Source: Oscillospiraceae bacterium
GTDB lineage: Bacteria; Bacillota; Clostridia; Oscillospirales; Acutalibacteraceae
DNA: 6,432 bases
Assembly: GCA_009783605.1 (NCBI GenBank)
Contig: WRDE01000123.1
Span: 1-6,432 of the forward strand
Reading direction: 5' to 3'
Shown here: in pieces, positions 1 to 5,181 of the stretch
Layout of the letters: each line of letters starts with the position of its first letter
Numbering within the stretch: position 1 is the stretch's first letter
Made by a program: the position numbers and the translations under genes
The notes under the pieces: generated by a model
Databases searched by the model: none
The model's input: the letters and a program-made list of their open reading frames with translations, nothing else
What the model was told of the DNA's origin: nothing

Positions 1-683
1 GAATATATGTAATCATATTCGCAGGGGATAACCAATTGTCCGGCGGTGTTGATAAAACCCCATTTGCCGTCTTTTCGGACTTGGGCCAGGCCATTAGAAA
101 AAGAAGATATGTAATCATATTCGCAGGGGGTAACCAACTGTCCGGCGGTGTTGATAAAACCATATTTGCCGTCTTTTTCAACGCGGGCCAGGCCATTAGA
201 AAAAGAATATATGTAATCATATTCGCAGGGGATAACCAATTGTCCGGCGGTGTTGATAAAACCCCATTTGCCGTCTTTTCGGACGCGGGCCAGGCCATCA
301 GAAAAAGAATATATGTCATCATATTCGCAGGGGATAACCAATTGTCCGGCGGTGTTGATAAAACCCCATTTGCCGTCTTTTCGGACGCAGGCCAAGCCAT
401 CAGAAAAAGAAGATATGGCATCATATTCGCAGGGGATAACCAATTGTCCGGCGGTGTTGATAAAACCCCATTTGTCGCCTTTTAGGACGCCGGCCAAGCC
501 ATCAGAAAAAGAAGATATGGCATCATATTCGCAGGGGATAACCAATTGTCCGGCGGTGTTGATAAAACCCCATTTGCCGTCTTTTCCGACGCGGGCCAGG
601 CCATTAGAAAAATAATCTATGTAATCATATTCGCAGGGGGTAACCAATTGTCCGGCGGTGTTGACAAAACCATATTTGCCGTC
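1..683 (-). repeat. 102-bp tandem repeat coding WG units
   Basis: The motif cggcggtgtt recurs at exactly 102-base spacing (41, 143, 245, 347, 449, 551, 653). This gives 6.7 near-identical units, and the array continues past the left edge. A diverged unit occupies 684-785. Because 102 is a multiple of three, the protein frame is kept, and long false ORFs appear on the opposite strand. Differences fall mainly at a few codons: KWG or KYG, VIP or VTP, and the variable segment after CEYD (DYIDYFSNGLARVG, DAISSFSDGLAGVL and so on). The two KYG units (the first canonical one and the sixth) also share VTP, while the other units have KWG with VIP, which suggests block duplication or gene conversion. 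Confidence 0.95.
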
Positions 684-971
684 TTTTACAACCCCAGCCA
701 AATTTTCGTAGAAATCACCTACGGCGTCATATTCACAGGGAATAATGACGTCCCCGGTTTTTCCGTCGCAAAGTCCGGACCTGCCGTTTGATACTACGTG
801 TACGCTGCAGCCGTCCGCGTAGTCGTCATGATATACCCTGTCATACACTAATGTGGGCGGCAGGATTATGGTCACGGCATAGGCCGCGGCGTCGATGACT
901 AAAGCAGGCATCAGCGTGATAAACATGGCTATAGCCAGCAGCAGGGACAGTGTTTGTTTGGGTTTTCTCAT
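1..971 (-). CDS. Secreted WG-repeat protein, C-terminus beyond the window
   Basis: Reading leftward from an ATG at 971-969, the frame stays open to the window edge (323 full codons seen). The start is fixed by a GAGGAGG ribosome binding site 8 bases upstream. Residues 1-32 form a signal peptide: a basic start (MRKPKQ), a hydrophobic core (LSLLLAIAMF) and a probable cleavage site after AAAYA. No lipobox cysteine is present, so export as a soluble or wall-associated protein is inferred. From about residue 63 the protein consists of 34-residue units with the core DGKWGFINTAGQLVIPCEYD, the hallmark of WG (KWG) repeats: first one diverged unit lacking the WG core, then almost seven near-identical ones. 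WG-repeat proteins are found in many bacteria, and their biochemical role is mostly unknown; binding or surface interaction is a guess. Each unit carries one Cys in PCEYD, which is notable for an exported protein. The repeat number beyond the edge is unknown. Confidence 0.93.
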   Translation of the reverse strand, partial: MRKPKQTLSLLLAIAMFITLMPALVIDAAAYAVTIILPPTLVYDRVYHDDYADGCSVHVVSNGRSGLCDGKTGDVIIPCEYDAVGDFYENLAGVVKDGKYGFVNTAGQLVTPCEYDYIDYFSNGLARVGKDGKWGFINTAGQLVIPCEYDAISSFSDGLAGVLKGDKWGFINTAGQLVIPCEYDAISSFSDGLACVRKDGKWGFINTAGQLVIPCEYDDIYSFSDGLARVRKDGKWGFINTAGQLVIPCEYDYIYSFSNGLARVEKDGKYGFINTAGQLVTPCEYDYISSFSNGLAQVRKDGKWGFINTAGQLVIPCEYDYIY

Positions 972-979
972 GATTTTTT

Positions 980-986
980 CCTCCTC
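980..986 (-). promoter_or_regulatory. Ribosome binding site of the WG-repeat gene
   Basis: On the minus strand this reads GAGGAGG, 8 bases before the ATG at 971. It is an almost ideal Shine-Dalgarno sequence and decides the start codon. Confidence 0.9.
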
Positions 987-1021
987 AAAAATAATAAAAA
1001 TACCGGGAGCCATCAGCCGGG

Positions 1022-1102
1022 TTCCCCGCGCGCCGCGGATATTCCCCGCGCGTCGCGGATATTCCCCGCGCGTCGCGGATAATTCCCCGCGCGCCGCGGA
1101 TA
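1022..1102. repeat. Four tandem 20-bp GC-rich hairpin units
   Basis: Four copies of TTCCCCGCGCGYCGCGGATA lie at 1022-1041, 1042-1061, 1062-1081 and 1083-1102, with one extra A before the last. They differ only at one C/T position (C in the outer two, T in the inner two). Each unit holds a perfect CCGCG-N3-CGCGG inverted repeat, so each can form its own 5-bp, 3-base-loop hairpin. They lie between the likely promoter and the start codon of the WG-repeat gene, so its mRNA leader would carry four consecutive hairpins. An effect on leader stability or translation is inference; a repeat expansion without function is equally possible. Confidence 0.9.
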
Positions 1103-1121
1103 TAGCGGTTTGACTTTTTGT

Positions 1122-1151
1122 ATACTACATAAAATCCACTAAAGCGGTCAA
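1122..1151 (-). promoter_or_regulatory. Likely promoter of the WG-repeat gene
   Basis: On the minus strand TTGACC (1151-1146) lies 18 bases before TAGTAT (1127-1122). This is a reasonable sigma-A type -35/-10 pair, with four of six matches in the -10. It lies inside the inverted-repeat element and would give a leader of roughly 145 bases containing the four hairpin units. No better pair is visible between the RNA terminator at 1237 and the start codon. Confidence 0.5.
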
Positions 1152-1236
1152 CCCGCGCGGAGAAAAATAAGAAAGATGTAGTACACGATTTATCAAATTG
1201 CTATAATTCCCCCTGCTGACGGCTCCCGCGCAGCGC

Positions 1237-1264
1237 AAAAAAACATACGGAGATAATCACCCCG
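1237..1264 (-). terminator. Intrinsic terminator of the candidate RNA
   Basis: On the minus strand CGGGG (1264-1260) pairs with CTCCG (1252-1248) across a 7-base loop, including one G-U pair. It is followed by TATG and seven T residues (1243-1237). On the plus strand the same stem has an A-C mismatch and no T run, so the direction is clear. It would also insulate the WG-repeat gene from upstream transcription. Confidence 0.6.
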
Positions 1265-1295
1265 TGTGTTTGAGTTTCAAACAATAACAACCTGA

Positions 1296-1325
1296 TTGAC
1301 GGATTTGGGTATACCGTGGTATACT
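1296..1325 (+). promoter_or_regulatory. Palindrome overlapping a plus-strand promoter-like pair
   Basis: TTGACG (1296-1301) and TATACT (1320-1325), 18 bases apart, each match five of six consensus positions on the plus strand. Between them, and overlapping the -10, is a perfect palindrome GTATACC-GT-GGTATAC (1309-1324), placed as an operator would be. No plus-strand gene follows, but a structured stretch does. The left palindrome arm also serves in the closing stem of the candidate minus-strand RNA, so the palindrome may be an RNA structure and not a protein site. Confidence 0.3.
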
Positions 1326-1486
1326 AAAGGGGCCAAAGTGCCGAAAATTCGGTTGTTTTTGGGGTGCCAACTCACCTTTGAAGCAGGGCGTAGATGGAGC
1401 TAACATCTGCGTCTGCTTTGGTATTCTTTTGTCTTTTGGGAGCACACGGGAAAACCTCGGTATGCTTTCCCGCTTTCAGCAATGAT

Positions 1487-1515
1487 AGTATATCACAGCG
1501 AAAATGAAAAAGCAA
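1487..1515 (-). promoter_or_regulatory. Extended -10 promoter with AT-rich upstream tract
   Basis: On the minus strand TATACT (1492-1487) is preceded by TGA, giving an extended -10 (TGATATACT). TTGCTT (1515-1510) lies 17 bases upstream as a partial -35. Immediately upstream, about 1520-1550 is nearly all A and T (TACAATATTTTTAAAAATAC), like an UP element. The expected start is near 1480-1483. This arrangement is typical of strong promoters of stable RNAs and supports the RNA gene downstream. Confidence 0.6.
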
Positions 1516-1550
1516 GATGTATTTTTAAAAATATTGTAAAAATATAGCAG

Positions 1551-1633
1551 CCAGCATACCGATTTCTGTTATACGCTTGGTAAAATCAGTAAAACGGCAT
1601 ACTGGTTTGCGCAATTGTATTAAAGCGCACCAC
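1551..1633 (-). terminator. Possible operon-end hairpins
   Basis: Two inverted repeats follow the last small ORF of the operon. GTGCGC/GCGCA (about 1630-1625 and 1612-1608) encloses a 12-base loop. CCAGTATGCCG (1605-1595) pairs with CGGTATGCTGG (1561-1551) over 11 positions, two of them G-U on the minus strand only, which favours a minus-strand RNA role. A T-rich run (CTATATTTTTAC) follows the second stem. The loop of about 33 bases is long for an intrinsic terminator, so this is a weak call. It is the only candidate for ending the operon before the 1487-1515 promoter. Confidence 0.3.
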
Positions 1634-1665
1634 AAGAAATATGTTGGTTATCATTCATACGATAG

Positions 1666-1788
1666 TCATTCCACCAGAAACGCCGCGTCCCATTCGCGGT
1701 CCTGCGCATTCAACGCCGCAAACAGTCTGCCGATCCGGTCCCGTATCTCCTGTCCGGACGGGCTGTATAATCTGTCCTTTACCATCAT
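1666..1788 (-). CDS. 40-residue ORF, possible stump of an M24-type peptidase gene
   Basis: Just 3 bases after the stop of the PHP gene, ATG-ATG opens a frame of 40 codons ending in TGA (1668-1666). A perfect GGGAGGG ribosome binding site (1803-1797), lying in the 3' end of the PHP gene, is 8 bases from the first ATG. Such a site suggests real translation as the fifth operon gene. The product starts MMVKDRLYSPSG and contains EIRDRIGRLFAALNAQ and WDAAFLVE. The pattern of an amphipathic helix with RI-RL followed by D-A-A-hydrophobic resembles the start of the N-terminal domain of M24 (creatinase / Xaa-Pro aminopeptidase) proteins. That would make it a truncated remnant, because the +1 frame also closes after about 18 codons and no catalytic domain follows. 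The similarity is from memory and faint; a genuine small protein is the alternative. Confidence 0.5.
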   Translation of the reverse strand: MMVKDRLYSPSGQEIRDRIGRLFAALNAQDREWDAAFLVE

Positions 1789-1791
1789 AGG

Positions 1792-3087
1792 CTATTCCCT
1801 CCCGGCGCTGCGGCCGATCGCTTCGTATGCAGGTATCCTGTCGGCGACCGACGGGTATTTTTTTACGGTTTTATCCGAAAACATCCCGTCGTCAATATTT
1901 TTGCTCGCCGCCGTTTCATGACCGATCAGCACCCAGGTGGCGGTATTCAGATGCCGGAATTCCGGGTTATCTAAGGCCGGGCAGATAAACGACTGGCGGG
2001 AGGTGTTGATATCCTCGCCGCTGATTTGGAAAAGTTCATACTGTTCGCACAGCGCCATCACCCGCCGCAGCTGTGCCGGCGTATTCCGTGAGGGCATATA
2101 GGTGACGGCCTGAAACCCGCGTTGTCTGATCACGGCAAACAGTTCGTCGAGAAAATCGTCCTCAAATTTCTGCGCTTTTTTGTCGCCGGTGACCGAATCC
2201 GTGATATCGCCCAGATACGCGTAAGCGGAAATAGCGCCGATATCTTTCGCAAATCCGACAAATTCATCCACATCCGGACATTCCGCGTCCGCGTCAATAT
2301 AGAACCGCCGGACAAAGCCGCTTTTCAGCGCGCCGAGCAGGTCGTATACATAATGCGGATTGTCCGGGTCGGCCAAAAATCCCGCTACCTTCTCCGGAAC
2401 CGCTATGCCCAATTCGTTTTTGATAAAACCGAGGGTTTTTGTTCCGCGTCCGTATGCCGCAATGATGGTGCTGGCCAGCCCGCACAAAATATGCCGTTCG
2501 GTAACGCTGCCGCCGTCCCCGTATCGGGACAGCGGCAGGATATCCCGGTCAAAATCCAGACACAGGTCCCATGCCGATATGATGGTATTGATTTTTTCGG
2601 TCATCCGCCGGTTGCGGATGTTCCGGTGCGCCCGGAAAGGTGCGAGAAAAGAATCGCAATCGGCTAATTTCTGATGGGGAATGCCGTGGGCGGCCACATA
2701 GGCGACCGAGGGCTGGTCGGGGTTGTTGAGGGTCCGGCCATAAAGCGGCGTCCCCCGCATCTTTACCCGCAGCGCAAAACCCATCGTGACCGGCAGTCCG
2801 GCGATGCCGCCGGCCTTGATAAATTCCCCGCAGCCGCCGACCGCGTCGTGGTCCATAATGCCGGCGGTGACCAATCCCGCTTTGCGGGCAAAATATACCG
2901 CCGCGGACGGGGAGTAGGGCGAGAAGGAATAGATGGTGTGGATATGGTTGTTCACATACCTGCCCGCGGCAGGCATTTCCATCAAGCCGCGTCTCTCAAG
3001 TCCGATCAACGCTTCCAAAGCGGCCAATCTTTCCGCCGCGGCCGGATTATTCAATTGCTTCTCAAGAAGGAATATATCCTGATACAC
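1792..3087 (-). CDS. PHP-domain metal-dependent hydrolase, possible phosphoesterase
   Basis: A 431-residue cytoplasmic protein starting at GTG (3087-3085), with AGGAG 6 bases upstream. An ATG start further in (residue 36 or later) would lose the N-terminal helix and has no such site. The PHP signature is clear: NHIHT (47-51) is motif I with its His pair, and GIMDHDAVGG (76-85) is motif II. AHGIPHQ (133-139), YMPSRN (330-335) and SGED (356-359) are likely further metal or substrate elements. PHP proteins hydrolyse phosphate esters with two or three metal ions; the substrate here is unknown. The conserved glutamate expected after motif II (usually G-x-E) appears as Ala in TMGFALRV (101-108), which may alter the metal centre. 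The gene follows the SDR gene by 9 bases, so the two are surely co-transcribed, and a role in handling a phosphorylated intermediate of the same pathway is inferred. Confidence 0.85.
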   Translation of the reverse strand: MYQDIFLLEKQLNNPAAAERLAALEALIGLERRGLMEMPAAGRYVNNHIHTIYSFSPYSPSAAVYFARKAGLVTAGIMDHDAVGGCGEFIKAGGIAGLPVTMGFALRVKMRGTPLYGRTLNNPDQPSVAYVAAHGIPHQKLADCDSFLAPFRAHRNIRNRRMTEKINTIISAWDLCLDFDRDILPLSRYGDGGSVTERHILCGLASTIIAAYGRGTKTLGFIKNELGIAVPEKVAGFLADPDNPHYVYDLLGALKSGFVRRFYIDADAECPDVDEFVGFAKDIGAISAYAYLGDITDSVTGDKKAQKFEDDFLDELFAVIRQRGFQAVTYMPSRNTPAQLRRVMALCEQYELFQISGEDINTSRQSFICPALDNPEFRHLNTATWVLIGHETAASKNIDDGMFSDKTVKKYPSVADRIPAYEAIGRSAGRE

Positions 3088-3093
3088 AACAAA

Positions 3094-3098
3094 CTCCT
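3094..3098 (-). promoter_or_regulatory. Ribosome binding site overlapping the SDR stop codon
   Basis: On the minus strand ATAGGAG contains both the TAG stop of the SDR gene (3099-3097) and the AGGAG site (3098-3094), 6 bases before the GTG start of the PHP gene. It supports the GTG start and suggests translational coupling. Confidence 0.8.
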
Positions 3099-4179
3099 AT
3101 TTCAACATGACCTGCCCGCCGGTGACCGGGATCGCCTGTCCGGTCTCGTACTGCTGTTCGACGATATAATAGATGGCCTTCATCACGTCGGCCACCTCGC
3201 AGCCCCGCCCCATCGGTACCTTCGCCTCATAGAACCTTCGTACGTCCTCGACGGTTTTGGCGCCGGGCACCTTGCCGGCCCGCAGGTACTGGACAAACAG
3301 CCCGTTTTCCGGGTCGCACCAGAGCGGGCCGCCGAGGAAGTTGCCGGGGCAGACGCTGTTGACCTTGATATGGTACTCCACCAATTCCAGCGCAAAGCTC
3401 TGGGTCAGCCCGATGCCGCCGAATTTGCTGCCGGCGTAGGCAAAGTTGCGCTTGCTGCCCTCCAGCCCGGATTTGGAGTTGATCTGGATGATATCGGTCC
3501 ATGCGCCCGGCGTGAACCGGTTCTGGATCTTCATGATCTGCGACGCGTATTTGACGCAATAGAAATAGGCGTTGTAGTTCACCTTGGTGACCAGATCAAA
3601 CGCTTCGGCGCTCAACTCGTCCAAGCCGCCGGAGCGCACAATGCCGGCGTTGTTGACGAAGATATCCAATCCGCCGTATTGCAGCGCAGCATACTCGATC
3701 ATCTCCCGGACCGATTGCTCATCCGAGACGTCCACCCGGATCGCCGTGGCGCTCTGCTCCCCGAACCGGGTCTCCAGCTCCGCCTGTTTTTCGCAGGCCA
3801 GCTCAAAATTATAGTCCGCCAGCACCACATTGGCGCCGTTTTGCAGCAGCTCCTCGGCGATCCCCAACCCAAACCCCTGGGCACTGCCGGTAACGACGGC
3901 AACCTTGCCGCCCATTCTGCCGCTCCGGGATTTTTTGCAGATATAATAGCCGCCGCCATCCGCCGCCACGATTTCGGGCGGACGGTTGTTTCGGGATTTA
4001 TATGCGGCGATTTTGGTCTGCAGTTCGGCATAGATATCTTCCAGCTCCGACGATACCATGACTACCGCTTGGCTCGGGTCATACCCGTCTCCAGGCGCAA
4101 AGACGCAATACCCGTCCGGCGCCGCCAGCGCCCGTACCGCCGGGGCGATCAGGGCGGCGGTTTCTCTGTTGTAATCCAT
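3097..4179 (-). CDS. Short-chain dehydrogenase, sorbitol-6-phosphate dehydrogenase-like, with N-terminal extension
   Basis: 360 residues from an ATG with a strong ribosome binding site. Residues 91-360 form a classical SDR: TGSAQGFG (97-104, the TGxxxGxG cofactor loop), NNAG (176-179), catalytic Ser in INSKSG (Ser235 or Ser237), and Tyr248 with Lys252 in YAGSK. The end (VNSVCPGNFLGGPLW, VPMGRGCEVADV, TGQAIPVTGGQ) follows the pattern of SrlD-type sorbitol-6-phosphate 2-dehydrogenases. Asp122 after the second beta strand suggests NAD over NADP. A sugar-alcohol or its phosphate is the inferred substrate. The first 88 residues are extra compared with the usual SDR of about 260. Their YAELQTKIAAY and PPEIVAADGGGYYICKK segments recall the tail of the class II aldolase domain in aldolase/dehydrogenase fusions of the RhaD-SDR type, so the extension may be a vestige of such a fusion; this is inference. 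Confidence 0.88.
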   Translation of the reverse strand: MDYNRETAALIAPAVRALAAPDGYCVFAPGDGYDPSQAVVMVSSELEDIYAELQTKIAAYKSRNNRPPEIVAADGGGYYICKKSRSGRMGGKVAVVTGSAQGFGLGIAEELLQNGANVVLADYNFELACEKQAELETRFGEQSATAIRVDVSDEQSVREMIEYAALQYGGLDIFVNNAGIVRSGGLDELSAEAFDLVTKVNYNAYFYCVKYASQIMKIQNRFTPGAWTDIIQINSKSGLEGSKRNFAYAGSKFGGIGLTQSFALELVEYHIKVNSVCPGNFLGGPLWCDPENGLFVQYLRAGKVPGAKTVEDVRRFYEAKVPMGRGCEVADVMKAIYYIVEQQYETGQAIPVTGGQVMLK

Positions 4180-4187
4180 AAAATTTT

Positions 4188-4194
4188 CCCTCCG
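4188..4194 (-). promoter_or_regulatory. Ribosome binding site of the SDR gene
   Basis: CGGAGGG on the minus strand, 8 bases before the ATG at 4179, in the 17-base gap after the lplA stop. It fixes the SDR start and so shows that the N-terminal extension is translated. Confidence 0.85.
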
Positions 4195-4196
4195 TT

Positions 4197-5174
4197 TTAT
4201 ATCAGCAGCTCGATCAATTCATTCATAGAACACCCGGATATGTGTGCGCCGATATCATAGCCTTGCAGCACTTTTTCTACCGCATCTGCATTATGTGCCA
4301 ATCCGGTCAAGGCTTCTTCCAGTCCGCCCACATCCCGCCGGCCGAAAAAGTCGCCGGCGATCTTCGCGCTGCGGATCATCCCGCCGGAGATAGACAGGTA
4401 TATCTCCACTAACCCGAAATCGAATTTTTGGGAATCGGAAAAATTATAGTCCGGCGAATGCCCGTAATTCCATGCCCATGTGGCATATTTTTCTTTCGCC
4501 AGCCGGCCGATCCGGTCAATATCGTCAGCGGAAAACGGATAGGCGGCATATCCGTGCCGTTCGGCGACGAACCGCCCGAACGCGTCCATAAATCCGGCGG
4601 CGTCCATCCTGTCGGCCATATGGTCGATGATATTGGTGACCCGGGACGATACCGACTGGATGCCCTTGCCGGCAAATTTCTCCTTTTTCGCCCGGAGGGC
4701 ACGGGCCAGGCCGGACAGGTCGGCGGAATAGAGGATACACCCGTGGTGCATCACCCGGCCGTTGCGGACGCACTGGGCGTTGCCGCAGATTTTTTTTCCG
4801 GCGACCAGCAGGTCGTTGCGGCCGGACAGTTCAGCTTTTACGCCGAGGGTCGCCAGAAAATCGATCAGGTCGGCGGTGAAATGGGCGTAATCGCTGAAAT
4901 GCCCGCCGTCCTCCCGCTCGATACAGGTGTAATTGATGTTTCCCAGATCGTGGAACACCGCGCCGCCGCCGGTCAGCCGCCGGATCACCGGGATGTTGTT
5001 TGCACTGACAAACCGCGCGTCCACCTCGCCGGCGGTATTCTGGTTCTTTCCGACGATGACCGACCGCTGGTTCCGCCAGAGCATGAACACATTGCCCGGG
5101 AAATGATCTAACAGATACTCCTCCGCCGCCAGATTGAAGGCGGGGTCGGTGCAGTCGTTTTGGATGATGAACAT
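4197..5174 (-). CDS. lplA: Lipoate-protein ligase
   Basis: A cytoplasmic enzyme of 325 residues, near the usual length of LplA with its C-terminal accessory domain. It activates free lipoate with ATP to lipoyl-AMP and transfers it to the lysine of lipoyl domains, here presumably the E2 partner of the adjacent E1. The diagnostic motifs are present in order: RRLTGGGAVFHD (65-76, the lipoate/AMP-binding loop), NINYT (79-83), GRNDLLVAGKKICGNAQ (118-134, with Lys128 as the likely catalytic lysine) and HHGCILYSADL (143-153). The C-terminal accessory domain begins near WNYGHSPDYNF (235-245). The start ATG lies 7 bases after the E1 stop. Its ribosome binding site is poor (AAGGGC about 14 bases away), so coupling to E1 translation is likely. 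A dedicated ligase beside E1 points to scavenging of external lipoate for this complex. Confidence 0.95.
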   Translation of the reverse strand: MFIIQNDCTDPAFNLAAEEYLLDHFPGNVFMLWRNQRSVIVGKNQNTAGEVDARFVSANNIPVIRRLTGGGAVFHDLGNINYTCIEREDGGHFSDYAHFTADLIDFLATLGVKAELSGRNDLLVAGKKICGNAQCVRNGRVMHHGCILYSADLSGLARALRAKKEKFAGKGIQSVSSRVTNIIDHMADRMDAAGFMDAFGRFVAERHGYAAYPFSADDIDRIGRLAKEKYATWAWNYGHSPDYNFSDSQKFDFGLVEIYLSISGGMIRSAKIAGDFFGRRDVGGLEEALTGLAHNADAVEKVLQGYDIGAHISGCSMNELIELLI

Positions 5175-5181
5175 AGTGGTT

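Larger units (their letters stand above)
1004..1228. mobile_element. MITE-like element with 14-bp terminal inverted repeats
   Basis: The left end (1004-1017, CGGGAGCCATCAGC) and right end (1215-1228, GCTGACGGCTCCCG) are inverted repeats matching at 13 of 14 positions, about 225 bp apart. There is no coding capacity between them. Inside is a second inverted pair (1120-1130 GTATACTACAT and 1176-1186 ATGTAGTACAC, 10 of 11), as well as four GC-rich tandem hairpin units at the left. This organisation fits a non-autonomous miniature inverted-repeat element. No target-site duplication is visible in the bases flanking the two ends, and no transposase lies in the window, so mobility is inferred only. 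It sits directly upstream of the WG-repeat gene and contains that gene's likely promoter. Confidence 0.5.
1235..1480 (-). ncRNA. Candidate structured non-coding RNA, possibly 6S-like
   Basis: A minus-strand unit is framed by an extended -10 promoter (1487-1515) and a hairpin plus U-run terminator (1237-1264), with no credible ORF. The interior folds symmetrically. The segment at 1465-1454 (GCATACCGAGGT) pairs with 1320-1309 (ACCACGGTATAC) at 10 of 12 positions to form a closing stem. A terminal hairpin is made by 1418-1404 and 1396-1381 around a 7-base loop. Between them is a large bubble with a small CCGA-TCGG hairpin on its 3' side (1352-1341). Closing stem, central bubble and terminal stem in an RNA of about 180-240 bases is the layout of 6S RNA (ssrS), the RNA polymerase regulator. 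I could not match conserved 6S sequence, so that identity is tentative. Caution: both stems pair slightly better as plus-strand RNA (G-U pairs instead of A-C mismatches), and a plus-strand promoter-like pair exists at 1296-1325. Confidence 0.42.

Noticed and set aside
36..791. Long plus-strand ORFs with repeated MSGGVDKTPFAVF-type units
   Set aside because: They are the antisense reading of the 102-bp WG array, open only because the period is a multiple of three. The minus strand has the signal peptide, ribosome binding site and known WG motif.
1022..1102. CRISPR array
   Set aside because: The 20-bp units are directly adjacent, without unique spacers, and no cas genes are present.
895..1113. 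72-codon plus-strand ORF through the GC-rich units
   Set aside because: No ribosome binding site or recognisable domain; it crosses the WG gene start and the hairpin repeats.
1110..1135. Plus-strand promoter TTGACT with TAAAAT
   Set aside because: The spacer is only 14 bases and no gene follows on that strand.
1268..1282. GTTTGA-GTT-TCAAAC hairpin as a terminator
   Set aside because: A perfect 6-bp stem, but no T run follows on either strand.
1257..1445. 62-codon minus-strand ORF
   Set aside because: No good ribosome binding site, composition not protein-like, and it lies within the candidate structured RNA.
2674..4260. 528-codon plus-strand ORF opposite the SDR and PHP genes
   Set aside because: Antisense shadow of GC-rich coding sequence; the minus-strand frames contain complete family motifs.
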